NCBI GenBank assembly: GCA_000967895.1
Contig: FO203512.1
Coordinates: forward strand, 3,409,531-3,473,530
Direction: 5' to 3'
DNA length: 64,000 nt
DNA from: Oleispira antarctica RB-8
GTDB taxonomy: Bacteria > Pseudomonadota > Gammaproteobacteria > Pseudomonadales > Oceanobacteraceae
Part shown: one piece after another, positions 37,076-45,753 of the stretch
Layout of the letters: every line of letters begins with the position of its first letter
Position numbering within the stretch: the stretch's first letter is position 1
Made by a program: the position numbers and the translations under genes
The notes under the pieces: generated by a model
The model's input: only the letters and a program-made list of their open reading frames with translations
Told to the model about the DNA's origin: nothing
The model's database searches: none

Positions 37076-37969
37076 ATGAATACCATTACTGATAGCAACA
37101 TAATAGATAGCAGCATAATAGATAGATCAATCAACCCTATTTTAGAACTTACCGGTGTCGGCATTGAATTCCCGACACCGACCGGATCTTACAGAGCCTT
37201 GACTGACGTCAATTTAAAAATTGCAAAAGGTGAGATGATTTCACTCATCGGTCACTCTGGCTGTGGTAAGTCAACGGTACTGAACATTGTTGCGGGCTTG
37301 CTACAAGCAACAGAAGGTGGCGCGGTACTAGAAGGTAAAGAAGTTAACGAACCAGGGCCTGAGCGAGCTGTAGTCTTTCAAAATCACTCACTGCTGCCTT
37401 GGTTAACCGCTTATGAAAATGTTGAGCTAGCGGTTAAAACGATATTTGATAAAAGTAAAAGCAAAGCCGAGATGAAAGAGTGGATCGAACACAACTTGAA
37501 TCTCGTGCATATGGGGCATGCGATGGACAAACGCCCAGATGAAATTTCAGGCGGTATGAAGCAACGTGTCGGCATAGCACGTGCCTTAGCAATGGAACCT
37601 AAAATTTTATTAATGGATGAGCCTTTTGGTGCTTTAGATGCATTAACACGCGCACACTTACAAGATTCGGTGATGGAGATTCAAAAAGACTTAGGCAATA
37701 CCATTATCATGATTACTCACGACGTCGATGAAGCCGTTTTATTATCTGATCGCATCGTCATGATGACCAATGGCCCTTCTGCTACTGTGGGTGAAATTTT
37801 AGAAATTGATCTACCGCGACCGCGTAATCGTATCGAACTCGCGGATGACCCAAAGTACAACCAGTATCGACAAAAAGTATTAAGTTTCTTATATGAGAAA
37901 CAACGCAAAGTAGAGCCTTTAACACGATCTACTAGCGGTAAAAATGGTGAAGCAAAGAAATTAGCTTAA
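37076..37969 (+). CDS. nrtC: Nitrate ABC transporter ATP-binding protein
   Basis: 297 residues. Walker A GHSGCGKST at 59-67, Q-loop VFQNHSLLPWLTAYENV, signature ISGGMKQRVGIARAL, Walker B ILLMDEPFGALD, H-loop ITHDVDEA. It has no C-terminal NrtA-like sensor domain, so in cyanobacterial terms it is NrtD-like; the symbol is used loosely. The first 20 residues are an odd NIIDSS/IIDRS repeat encoded by a 15-bp tandem repeat. It energises nitrate import with NrtA and NrtB. Confidence 0.93.
   Translation: MNTITDSNIIDSSIIDRSINPILELTGVGIEFPTPTGSYRALTDVNLKIAKGEMISLIGHSGCGKSTVLNIVAGLLQATEGGAVLEGKEVNEPGPERAVVFQNHSLLPWLTAYENVELAVKTIFDKSKSKAEMKEWIEHNLNLVHMGHAMDKRPDEISGGMKQRVGIARALAMEPKILLMDEPFGALDALTRAHLQDSVMEIQKDLGNTIIMITHDVDEAVLLSDRIVMMTNGPSATVGEILEIDLPRPRNRIELADDPKYNQYRQKVLSFLYEKQRKVEPLTRSTSGKNGEAKKLA
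37091..37126 (+). repeat. 15-bp tandem repeat in nrtC 5' end
   Basis: GATAGCAACATAATA (37091-37105), GATAGCAGCATAATA (37106-37120) and a partial third copy, in frame, upstream of the conserved ABC core. Confidence 0.85.
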
Positions 37970-38042
37970 CCGACTAAAAAACAGTATGTTAAACACGTAA
38001 TTAAGAACTTAAAATTGTAATAATAGAAACTAGGAGTTTCAC

Positions 38043-39269
38043 ATGACGACAAAAATCATCTTAGCAAGCGCAATCAGCACAGCGCTTCTAGCAGCGGCAA
38101 TGCCAACTCAGGCACAATCATTTACTGAGTTCGCACAGGAAGGTGATGTGATCGCTGAGCTGCGGGTTCGCTATGAAGGCGTACAAGAAGAAGGTAATGC
38201 TAAAGACGATGCAATCGCTATGACAGCACGTACGCGCTTAGGCTATGAGACAGCGGACATGGCAGGTTTTAAAGTACTGGCTGAGTACGATCACGTTACT
38301 GCATTACAAGATGAGTATAATTCTTTAACAGAACTTGGCTCTGACGATAAAACAAAATCAGTGGTTGCCGATCCCGCAACCGGTGATATCAACCGTGCAC
38401 AAGTGAGCTATACCTCAAAAGAATTTGGCGCTGTATTAGGTCGTCAGCGTATCATTCTTGATAACGCCCGCTTTGTGGGTAACGTTGGCTGGCGTCAGAA
38501 TGAGCAGACGTATGACGCTGCTCGTATTGATCTAACGGCGATCAAGAATTTAAACGCGACTTACGTTTACATGAATCAAGTAAATGATATTTTGTATAAC
38601 GATCTTGCGGTTAAAAATCACCTATTAAACGTAGGCTACAAAACCCCAGTGGGTAAAGTAACGACCTATGCTTACATGCTAGAAGCTGATGAAAAGAATG
38701 ATGAATCAACTAACGACACTTACGGTTTAAGCTTTAAAGGTGCTGCACCTGTTGCTAATGTAGAGCTGTTATATGCTGCGGAATACGCTGTACAAACACA
38801 AAACTCTGGTATTTCTGGCGCTGATGATAACGATGCGGCCTATACATTCCTCGAAGGTGGCGTAAAAGTTTCTGGTATCTCATTACTAGCCGGCTTGGAA
38901 ATTCTAGGAGGGGATGGCGATTATGCTTTCGAAACACCTCTGGCGACTAAGCATGCTTTTAACGGTTGGGCTGATAAATTTTTAAGCACAAACGCTAGTA
39001 CTACTAACCCAGAAGATGGCGAGATTAATGGCTTACAAGATATCTATGCCAAAGTTGCAGGTAACGTTGCCGGCGTGAAACTACTTGCCGTTTATCACGA
39101 TTACTCATCTGATAAAGATAACATTGATCTAGGTAGCGAAGTTAACCTACTTGCTGCAAAGAAATTTGATGAAAACTTCAGCGCTGGCATCAAGCTTGCT
39201 CAGTACTCTGCAGGTGATGTAGGTACTGATGCTGACAAGCTATGGTTGTGGGGCGAAGTTAAGTTCTAA
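38043..39269 (+). CDS. Outer-membrane beta-barrel protein, putative nitrate porin
   Basis: 408 residues with signal peptide cleaved after AQA (~24). The mature chain is acidic, strand-rich and ends in an aromatic (WGEVKF), as outer-membrane barrels do. It resembles alginate-export-type porins with motifs such as MTARTRLGYETADMAGFKVLAEYDHV and VLGRQRIILDNARFVGNVGWRQNEQTYDA. CTAGGAG precedes the ATG. It is the last gene of the nrt operon before a strong terminator, so I infer that it admits nitrate across the outer membrane. Confidence 0.8.
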   Translation: MTTKIILASAISTALLAAAMPTQAQSFTEFAQEGDVIAELRVRYEGVQEEGNAKDDAIAMTARTRLGYETADMAGFKVLAEYDHVTALQDEYNSLTELGSDDKTKSVVADPATGDINRAQVSYTSKEFGAVLGRQRIILDNARFVGNVGWRQNEQTYDAARIDLTAIKNLNATYVYMNQVNDILYNDLAVKNHLLNVGYKTPVGKVTTYAYMLEADEKNDESTNDTYGLSFKGAAPVANVELLYAAEYAVQTQNSGISGADDNDAAYTFLEGGVKVSGISLLAGLEILGGDGDYAFETPLATKHAFNGWADKFLSTNASTTNPEDGEINGLQDIYAKVAGNVAGVKLLAVYHDYSSDKDNIDLGSEVNLLAAKKFDENFSAGIKLAQYSAGDVGTDADKLWLWGEVKF

Positions 39270-39325
39270 TTAGCAACTCTTAAGTGAGTTCTAAAATGAA
39301 CTGAGTTTCTCATAACTCAAAGTGA

Positions 39326-39360
39326 AACGGAGTATAAGGTTAACCTTATACTCCGTTTTT
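39326..39360 (+). terminator. Terminator of nrt operon
   Basis: AACGGAGTATAAGG / CCTTATACTCCGTT is a perfect 14-bp stem with loop TTAA, followed by TTT. Confidence 0.92.
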
Positions 39361-39403
39361 GTTTGTATAGGCCACTTTAGTTCACATTAAATATTTAGTT
39401 ATG

Positions 39404-39431
39404 CATCGCTAATTATCAAGAGTTAGCGATG
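39404..39431. promoter_or_regulatory. Inverted repeat upstream of nas flavoprotein gene
   Basis: CATCGCTAA (39404-39412) and TTAGCGATG (39423-39431) form a perfect 9-bp inverted repeat, 22 bp before the ATG at 39453. It is either an operator or a leader hairpin. Confidence 0.45.
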
Positions 39432-39452
39432 ACAATAGTAGTAGGAAATTGA

Positions 39453-40712
39453 ATGAAAAAGCAGTTAATGATTATAGGAAATGGCCTAGCGACCATGCAG
39501 TTATTAAAAGAGCTAGGGCACCAAAAAGATTACTGCATTACTATTTTGAGTGCCGAAAATGTTCCTCACTATAATCGTATCATGCTGTCCTCGTTACTCG
39601 CCCAAGAAACTGATCTGCAAAGCATTACTCCTTGTGACGATGCTTGGTATCAAGAACGAAACATTAACGTTTTATTGAATCATCGGGTTATCAAAGTCGA
39701 TAGCAAAAATCACGCAATATTTTGTGAAAACGGTGCTCAATTTCATTACGACAAACTTATTTTTGCAACCGGATCACGAGCCTTTATTCCTCCTATGCCC
39801 GGAACCCAAATGCCCAACGTATTAGCCGGTGTTATGGGCTTTCGTAAGCTGATTGATGTCGACTTTATGCAACAGGTCACCCACCATTATAAAAAGGCTG
39901 TAGTGATTGGTGCGGGCTTACTCGGCATAGAAGCCGCTGTTGGCCTAGTCAAGCAAGGAATGAACGTCACCCTACTTCATCGTCGTGATGTACTAATGAA
40001 CCGCCAAATAGACCAAACCGCATCCAACCTGTTAATAAAAGAGCTTACTGCTCGTGGTATTAACGTAGCCACCGGGCACGGCCCTATCGCCTTACACGGA
40101 ATACCGACAGACAATCCATCAGAACCCCACAAAGTCTGTGCCGTAGAGCTCGACAATGCCGACAAACTTACAGCAGACCTTGTCATCTTTGCGACGGGGA
40201 TTGTTCCCTGTACGCCATTAGCGCAAGCAAGTGGCTTAGTCATTAAAAAAGGCATCTGCGTAAACGCCCAACTACAAACCTCTCAAGACGATATTTACGC
40301 CCTAGGTGAGTGTTGCGAATTTGAAGGCAATACCTATGGTTTAGTTGCTCCAATTTGGAACCAAGCACGAGTACTCGCGAAGCAACTGCTACTGACCGCC
40401 TCCGATGAAATGCCTATGTATGTTGAAGAAAAATTTGCGACTAAGTTAAAAGTCAGTGGTATTGATGTGCACTCTATGGGCATTATTAATACCCACGAAA
40501 CTGACTTAGAATGTGAGGTGCTTGAGTTTAATGATGTTGAACGTTCTATTTATAAAAAAATTCTAACCAGTAACCAAAAATTAGTCGGCGCGGTTCTCTA
40601 CGGTGACGTCACCGATAGCCAATGGTATTTTGAACTATTACAGCAAGCACGGAACATAGAGCCTATTAGACAAGAACTGATTTTTGGTCAAGCATTCTGC
40701 GAAAGCGCTTAG
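39453..40712 (+). CDS. Assimilatory nitrate reductase electron-transfer flavoprotein
   Basis: 419 residues. FAD-binding Rossmann motif MIIGNGLATMQLL at the N-terminus, NAD(P)H motif AVVIGAGLLGIEAAVGLVKQGMNVTLLHRR near 150-180, and DLVIFATGIVPCTPLA plus DDIYALGECCEF for FAD. This matches the N-terminal oxidoreductase part of NirB and the stand-alone reductase subunits (NasC in Klebsiella, NasB in Bacillus) that pass electrons from NADH to nitrate reductase. The siroheme domain of NirB is absent, so it cannot reduce nitrite itself. AGGAAAT precedes the ATG. It sits just before nasA. Confidence 0.88.
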   Translation: MKKQLMIIGNGLATMQLLKELGHQKDYCITILSAENVPHYNRIMLSSLLAQETDLQSITPCDDAWYQERNINVLLNHRVIKVDSKNHAIFCENGAQFHYDKLIFATGSRAFIPPMPGTQMPNVLAGVMGFRKLIDVDFMQQVTHHYKKAVVIGAGLLGIEAAVGLVKQGMNVTLLHRRDVLMNRQIDQTASNLLIKELTARGINVATGHGPIALHGIPTDNPSEPHKVCAVELDNADKLTADLVIFATGIVPCTPLAQASGLVIKKGICVNAQLQTSQDDIYALGECCEFEGNTYGLVAPIWNQARVLAKQLLLTASDEMPMYVEEKFATKLKVSGIDVHSMGIINTHETDLECEVLEFNDVERSIYKKILTSNQKLVGAVLYGDVTDSQWYFELLQQARNIEPIRQELIFGQAFCESA

Positions 40713-40782
40713 ATTAATACGCTTTTAACTCTACCTACATTGTCCGTTTTGGAATACATAATATGCACTAAAACTGACTACT

Positions 40783-40799
40783 AGCACTATTTAAGTGCA
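40783..40799. promoter_or_regulatory. NtrC-like site upstream of nasA
   Basis: AGCACTATTTAAGTGCA has GCAC and GTGC arms seven bases apart, as in the TGCAC-N7-GTGCA consensus. A further TGCAC half-site is at 40764-40768. Confidence 0.55.
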
Positions 40800-40907
40800 C
40801 TTTTATTGCATAATGACATTCCCGATAACAAGCAAATGTTGTCATACATCCCAACGGTGTATGGCATTTTGCATTTATTTAACCTTCAATCTATTAATTG
40901 ATCGCAC

Positions 40908-40924
40908 TGGCACTCTTCTTGAAT
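40908..40924 (+). promoter_or_regulatory. Possible sigma-54 promoter of nasA
   Basis: TGGCACTCTTCTTGAA matches the -24 element fully; the -12 element reads TTGAA instead of TTGCA, so it is one critical base off. It lies 125 bp downstream of the NtrC-like site and 31 bp before the ATG. Confidence 0.4.
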
Positions 40925-40954
40925 AGGCTATTATATATTTATGATAGTTAGCGA

Positions 40955-43735
40955 ATGAGTCCAGCAATGAATAGCTTGCCCAACGAGACATGTAAAACAA
41001 CTTGCCCATATTGTGGTGTTGGCTGTGGCGTACAAATGCCAAAGGATCTTTCTAAAGTATCTGGCCTTAAATCTCACCCAAGCAGTTTGGGTAAATTATG
41101 CGTTAAGGGTTCATCTCTGCACGAAACACTGTCTATTCAGGGTCGACTTCTTAATCCGAAAGTTCATGGTCAAGATAGCGACTGGGAACATGCATTAACA
41201 ACCGTTGCCAATAAAATTCAACAAGTCGTTAAAGATCACGGCCCTAATGCAATTGCTTTTTATGGTTCAGGCCAGTTGCTAACCGAAGATTATTACGTTG
41301 CGAACAAACTCATGAAAGGCTTTATTGGTAGCGCCAACATGGATACTAATTCTCGGCTATGCATGTCATCTGCGGTATCGGCCTATAAACGTGCATTTGG
41401 TAGCGATACTGTGCCTGTTTGCTATGACGATATAGAAGCAACAAATTTATTAATCATCATTGGAGCGAACCCTGCATGGGCTCATCCTATTCTTTATCAA
41501 CGCATGGTAGTGGCAAAAAAAGATAATCCCCATTTAAGAGTTGTCGTCATCGACCCGCGTAAAACTGCCAGCTGTGATATTGCCGACTTACACTTACCCA
41601 TTCGCTCTGGCAGTGACGCTTATTTATTTAACGGATTACTCACTTACCTTGCTGATAACGGCCATTGTGATCAGGATTATATTGATCGCCATACCGATGG
41701 CTTTGAGCATGCTGTTCAACAAGCAAGAGATGATTGCTCTTCAAATTCAGCCCCTTTTGATAACAACAGTTTGGCTGATATTGCCAGAGTATGTGACGTG
41801 CCGGAAGTCGATATTGCCCAATTTTTCGACTGGTTCAGTCAGACTGAAAAAACACTCAGCTTTTATTCACAGGGCATCAATCAAAGTTCTTCTGGTACTG
41901 ATAAATGCAACGCTATTATCAACTGCCATTTAGCCACAGGCCGAATAGGGAAACCTGGCGCTGGCCCGTTTTCTATTACTGGCCAGCCTAATGCAATGGG
42001 AGGGCGCGAAGTCGGTGGTTTATCTAATCAGCTTGCCTGTCGCATGCACTTTGAAAAATCTGAAGATGTTGATCGCCTTACCCGTTATTGGAATGCTCCG
42101 AATATCGCAACTGAAAATGGTTTAAAAGCGGTCGACATGTTTGATGCCGTTGAACGTGGCGATATTAAATTTATTTGGATTATGTCAACCAATCCTCTAG
42201 TCAGTATGCCAGAAGCGGATCGCCTAAAAGCCGCGCTGTTAAAATGTGAAATGGTTGTGGTATCTGACTGTTTAGAGAAAACGGATACAACAGCCGTGGC
42301 CGATGTTCTTTTGCCTGCGGCAAGTTGGGGTGAGAAAAATGGCACAGTAACCAACTCGGAACGCCGTATTTCTCGCCAACGTAATTTCATGCCCGCCATG
42401 GGTAATGCAAAACCCGACTGGTGGATTATCTCTCAAGTCGCTCGGAAACTAGGGCATACAGACGCTTTTAATTATCAGCACCCTTATCAAATATTTAATG
42501 AACATGCGGGACTCTCTGCTTTCGAAAATGGTTGTGAAAATTTTCCAGCGAGAGATTTTGATATATCGGGCCTAGCCAATTTAGACGAACGCACTTATAA
42601 CGACCTGCAACCGATTCAGTGGCCCGTCAATAAAAAATATCCGCATGGTCGCCAACGTTTTTTTGCGGATGGAAAATTCTTCACTGATAATCAACGTGCA
42701 CAGTTCATTGGTCTAAGTGCCCAATTACCTGCCGCTAAAACAACACCCGAGTTACCTTTGATAATGAATACAGGTCGTATACGTGATCAATGGCATACCA
42801 TGACCCGCACAGGAAAAACCGATAGATTATTGCAACACATCCCAGAACCCTTTGTTGATATACACCCAGACGACGCCACTCAATATGCACTACAACAAGA
42901 TGATCTAGCCGTAATCAATAACGATAATGGTAAAATTATTGTGCGGGTAAAAATCACAAAATCACAAACCCACGGCAACATTTTTGTCCCGATGCACTGG
43001 ACCAGTGAGTTTGCGAGTAAGGGACGCATGGGGGTTTTGGTTAATTCCATTACCTGCCCGCTTTCAGGCCAACCAGAAAATAAACATACGCCTGTCGCGA
43101 TTAAAAAATATCCGTCTCAATGGTTCGGATTCTTAATGTTAAGCGAGCAGCCTAAGGCGCTTTCTTCTATCTGTGATTATTGGGCCCATGTGCCGTTTGA
43201 TATAAACAACCATGAAGAAGACAATCTCAATAGCCCACAAGGGCATTATTATGAACTTTCTGGTAAGCAAAACATTACCTTGGCCTACCAAGAGTTAAAA
43301 AGGTTATTGCCCGATGGTGAAGCTCTTATTTTTACCGATGTCGGCAGTGGTACTCATCGCATTGCCATTGTAAAAGACAACCGCCTGCTCGCATCGCTGT
43401 TTATTAGCCCACAGTTTGATTTGCCTAACCGTCGTTGGTTAAGCCAAATATTTAATAGCCAAAAGCTGACTGATTTTCAACGTCGTGCATTACTTGCAGG
43501 TCGAGAAGGAAGTGCTGCGAGTGACCCAGGCACCATCATTTGCTCTTGCTTTCAGATTGGCGACAAACAAATTAAAGCGGCGATTGAAGCGGGCATAAAT
43601 AATACGGATCAGCTAGGTGAACAACTAAAATGCGGAACCAACTGCGGCTCATGCGTTCCTGAATTAAAATCATTAATCGAACAGTTCGCCGTACCCGCCA
43701 AAGCACTGGCGACAGCATTAGAGTGTGTTAACTAG
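40955..43735 (+). CDS. nasA: Assimilatory nitrate reductase catalytic subunit
   Basis: 926 residues, molybdopterin oxidoreductase family, no signal peptide, so cytoplasmic. A [4Fe-4S] site is formed by C17-x2-C20-x3-C24-x24-C49. The Mo-cofactor core follows (YGSGQLLTEDYYVANKLMKG, NPAWAHPILYQRM, GRIGKPGAGPFSITGQPNAMGGREVGG, RTGKTDRLLQHIPEPFV). A C-terminal BFD-like [2Fe-2S] domain has IICSCFQIGD and CGTNCGSCVPEL. That extra domain is the Klebsiella/Pseudomonas NasA form. It reduces nitrate to nitrite using the flavoprotein encoded upstream. A second ATG is at 40967. The cobA-type gene follows by two bases. Confidence 0.96.
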   Translation: MSPAMNSLPNETCKTTCPYCGVGCGVQMPKDLSKVSGLKSHPSSLGKLCVKGSSLHETLSIQGRLLNPKVHGQDSDWEHALTTVANKIQQVVKDHGPNAIAFYGSGQLLTEDYYVANKLMKGFIGSANMDTNSRLCMSSAVSAYKRAFGSDTVPVCYDDIEATNLLIIIGANPAWAHPILYQRMVVAKKDNPHLRVVVIDPRKTASCDIADLHLPIRSGSDAYLFNGLLTYLADNGHCDQDYIDRHTDGFEHAVQQARDDCSSNSAPFDNNSLADIARVCDVPEVDIAQFFDWFSQTEKTLSFYSQGINQSSSGTDKCNAIINCHLATGRIGKPGAGPFSITGQPNAMGGREVGGLSNQLACRMHFEKSEDVDRLTRYWNAPNIATENGLKAVDMFDAVERGDIKFIWIMSTNPLVSMPEADRLKAALLKCEMVVVSDCLEKTDTTAVADVLLPAASWGEKNGTVTNSERRISRQRNFMPAMGNAKPDWWIISQVARKLGHTDAFNYQHPYQIFNEHAGLSAFENGCENFPARDFDISGLANLDERTYNDLQPIQWPVNKKYPHGRQRFFADGKFFTDNQRAQFIGLSAQLPAAKTTPELPLIMNTGRIRDQWHTMTRTGKTDRLLQHIPEPFVDIHPDDATQYALQQDDLAVINNDNGKIIVRVKITKSQTHGNIFVPMHWTSEFASKGRMGVLVNSITCPLSGQPENKHTPVAIKKYPSQWFGFLMLSEQPKALSSICDYWAHVPFDINNHEEDNLNSPQGHYYELSGKQNITLAYQELKRLLPDGEALIFTDVGSGTHRIAIVKDNRLLASLFISPQFDLPNRRWLSQIFNSQKLTDFQRRALLAGREGSAASDPGTIICSCFQIGDKQIKAAIEAGINNTDQLGEQLKCGTNCGSCVPELKSLIEQFAVPAKALATALECVN

Positions 43736-43737
43736 AC

Positions 43738-44529
43738 ATGAAAAATACAGAAGAAAAATTAACAGCCATGAACAATTCACACGTTATATTAGTCGGCGCT
43801 GGCCCTGGCGATCCAGAACTACTAACGCTTAAAGCGTTAAAAGCCATTCAAAATGCAGACGCTATTTTATACGACGCGCTAATCTCTGAAGAAATTTTAG
43901 CCATGATCCCAGAAAACTGTAAGCGCTTTAATGTCGGCAAACGCTGTGGTGCTCACAAAATGAAACAAGAAGAAATTAATGAATTTTTGTATAAAATGTC
44001 ATTACGACATAAAAATGTAGTTCGACTTAAAGGCGGAGATCCTTTTATTTTTGGCCGTGGTGGCGAAGAGCTAGAATACCTACAAGAACGAAACGTAGAG
44101 ACAAGTGTTATACCAGGCATTACTGCCGCTGCTGGTTGCGCCGCCAGTTGTAATATCCCACTCACCCATCGTGGTTATGGTAATTCTTTATTACTGCACA
44201 GTGGGCATTCTAGTAGCGGTGAGTTTGATCCCTCTCATACCGATAAAAATAATCAAACTCAAGTTTTTTACATGGGAATGAATCAAGCAGCAGCCATCAG
44301 TGCGCATCTAATAAGTATTGGGCATTCCCCAGAGACTGAAGTGGCGGTTATTTGCCAAGGTACTCGCAAAAACCAAGCGTCTCAGCTTGGCACACTCGCG
44401 AGCTTACCGGCCATGGCAGAAGAAATGAAACACCTCACTCCAGGCCTAATTATTTTAGGCAATGTTGTCGGTTTAGCTTCTGCGCAGCAACAAAAGCAGC
44501 AGGCAGAGCAACTACCACTGACCGCTTAG
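43738..44529 (+). CDS. cobA: Uroporphyrinogen-III C-methyltransferase
   Basis: 263 residues. It makes precorrin-2 from uroporphyrinogen III with two SAM, the first step to siroheme. Family motifs: VILVGAGPGDPELLTLKALKAIQNADAILYD, VRLKGGDPFIFGRGGEE, VIPGITAAAGCAASCNIPLTHR and QVFYMGMNQA. No CysG-type dehydrogenase/chelatase domain is fused. It starts two bases after the nasA stop, so the cluster makes the cofactor for nitrite reductase even though that enzyme is encoded elsewhere. An ATG at 43768 is an alternative start. Confidence 0.95.
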   Translation: MKNTEEKLTAMNNSHVILVGAGPGDPELLTLKALKAIQNADAILYDALISEEILAMIPENCKRFNVGKRCGAHKMKQEEINEFLYKMSLRHKNVVRLKGGDPFIFGRGGEELEYLQERNVETSVIPGITAAAGCAASCNIPLTHRGYGNSLLLHSGHSSSGEFDPSHTDKNNQTQVFYMGMNQAAAISAHLISIGHSPETEVAVICQGTRKNQASQLGTLASLPAMAEEMKHLTPGLIILGNVVGLASAQQQKQQAEQLPLTA

Positions 44530-44584
44530 TATTATTGGCTGCTTAGTCTTTATTTAGTCTAAACATGCATTTCTAGAGAGTGCG

Positions 44585-45286
44585 CTAGATTCTATTGTCT
44601 AACGCATGCTCTAGAGCATGTTTTTCAACCTCATTACTTTCTAAAGCACGTCGTGCACTTTTCTCACAATCGCAAACGGCTAATACCATATCTCGATGAA
44701 ACGACAAAGCCGCCAACAACATAAAACCATAACCGTTCATTTCTAAAACTTCTTCATAAAAGCGAAAATACTCCACAACAATAATTTCTTTATCGAACAA
44801 CCCACCAGCAGCCAAAAAAGCAACCGCGGCCATCAAAAATAAAGCCGTCGGCGATAAAATAGCTTTCTTAACAATCTCAATGTATTCACTTTTAAATTGA
44901 TACGCTTTATACAGTAATGGTACCCAGACCATAGCCATGATTATTTTAAACCCTTGGCCATCAACAAAAAATATCAACCAATCAATATGAGATTTTTTAA
45001 TACTCATTTCTCGCAATATAAAACTAAAACTTAATGCAGCGCCCAAATACGCTAATAAAATCACACTAGCCGATGATGATTTAACAATGTCCCAATTTTT
45101 CTCTCCAGCCGTTAGCCAAAAAACAATACCGACCAATAACAGTATCAATAATTGAACATGCTCCATAAGCTGGTTCTCATCATAAAGATAGGCCTGATCA
45201 TAATGTATAACTTGAATACTAAAGGCCGTAGTCAGTACTAGCATTATAAAAAGAACAAAATAGCGGGAAGTTAAAGATGTTTTCAT
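44585..45286 (-). CDS. Multi-pass membrane protein of unknown function
   Basis: 233 residues with about six hydrophobic spans (near 8-25, 44-58, 73-91, 103-125, 147-165 and 185-197). The C-terminal 30 residues are charged and cytoplasmic-looking with a CDCEKSARRALESNEVEKHALEHAL stretch. A conserved-looking acidic patch, FYEEVLEMNGYG, lies before the last span. I do not recognise the family. It is transcribed against nasA-cobA and away from the RND operon, with no partner. Confidence 0.7.
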   Translation of the reverse strand: MKTSLTSRYFVLFIMLVLTTAFSIQVIHYDQAYLYDENQLMEHVQLLILLLVGIVFWLTAGEKNWDIVKSSSASVILLAYLGAALSFSFILREMSIKKSHIDWLIFFVDGQGFKIIMAMVWVPLLYKAYQFKSEYIEIVKKAILSPTALFLMAAVAFLAAGGLFDKEIIVVEYFRFYEEVLEMNGYGFMLLAALSFHRDMVLAVCDCEKSARRALESNEVEKHALEHALDNRI

Positions 45287-45753
45287 GAGGGGTACTCTTA
45301 ATCGTTTTCAATCATTTCCCACAGTATAAAATGTGCTCCCTCGCCTGATTAGGCAACAAAAGTAGAACAGTATTATCAATATATGCATCACTGAGCTAAA
45401 AGGCAGTAAATACAAGGGTTTGAGCGTCATACACGGTGCTTTTAACGCGATATTGTGTCAGTAGATTTACTTCAACAGTTTGTTTCACTTATATTAACAA
45501 TCAATATTATTAAATTATGTTTACGAATAAAAAAGCCATTAATTAAAAATATTAGCTACAAGAAAATAATGTGAGATAAATCCTTTTATATTAAAAATAT
45601 TGACTGATCTCAGTACCGGATTCTGGCGAAGCTTCTATTCTTTAGAACAAGGTAACTTACGAACACCAGTGGGCGCACAGCGCTTTACTATATTCCTTAA
45701 TTGGAATATAGTAATTATCAATATTCATTAAACATTACCGAGAGAATCTTATT
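45287..45753. other. 467-bp AT-rich intergenic region
   Basis: It separates the divergent membrane protein and RND genes. Apart from the palindrome at 45685-45714 I see no gene or RNA. The centre (45490-45600) is strongly AT-rich, suggesting bent or regulatory DNA. Confidence 0.5.
45685..45714. promoter_or_regulatory. 30-bp palindrome, candidate repressor operator
   Basis: TTACTATATTCC and GGAATATAGTAA are perfect 12-bp arms around TTAATT, ending 39 bp before the adaptor ATG. There is no U run, so it is not a terminator. The size fits a TetR- or MarR-type operator. Confidence 0.6.
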
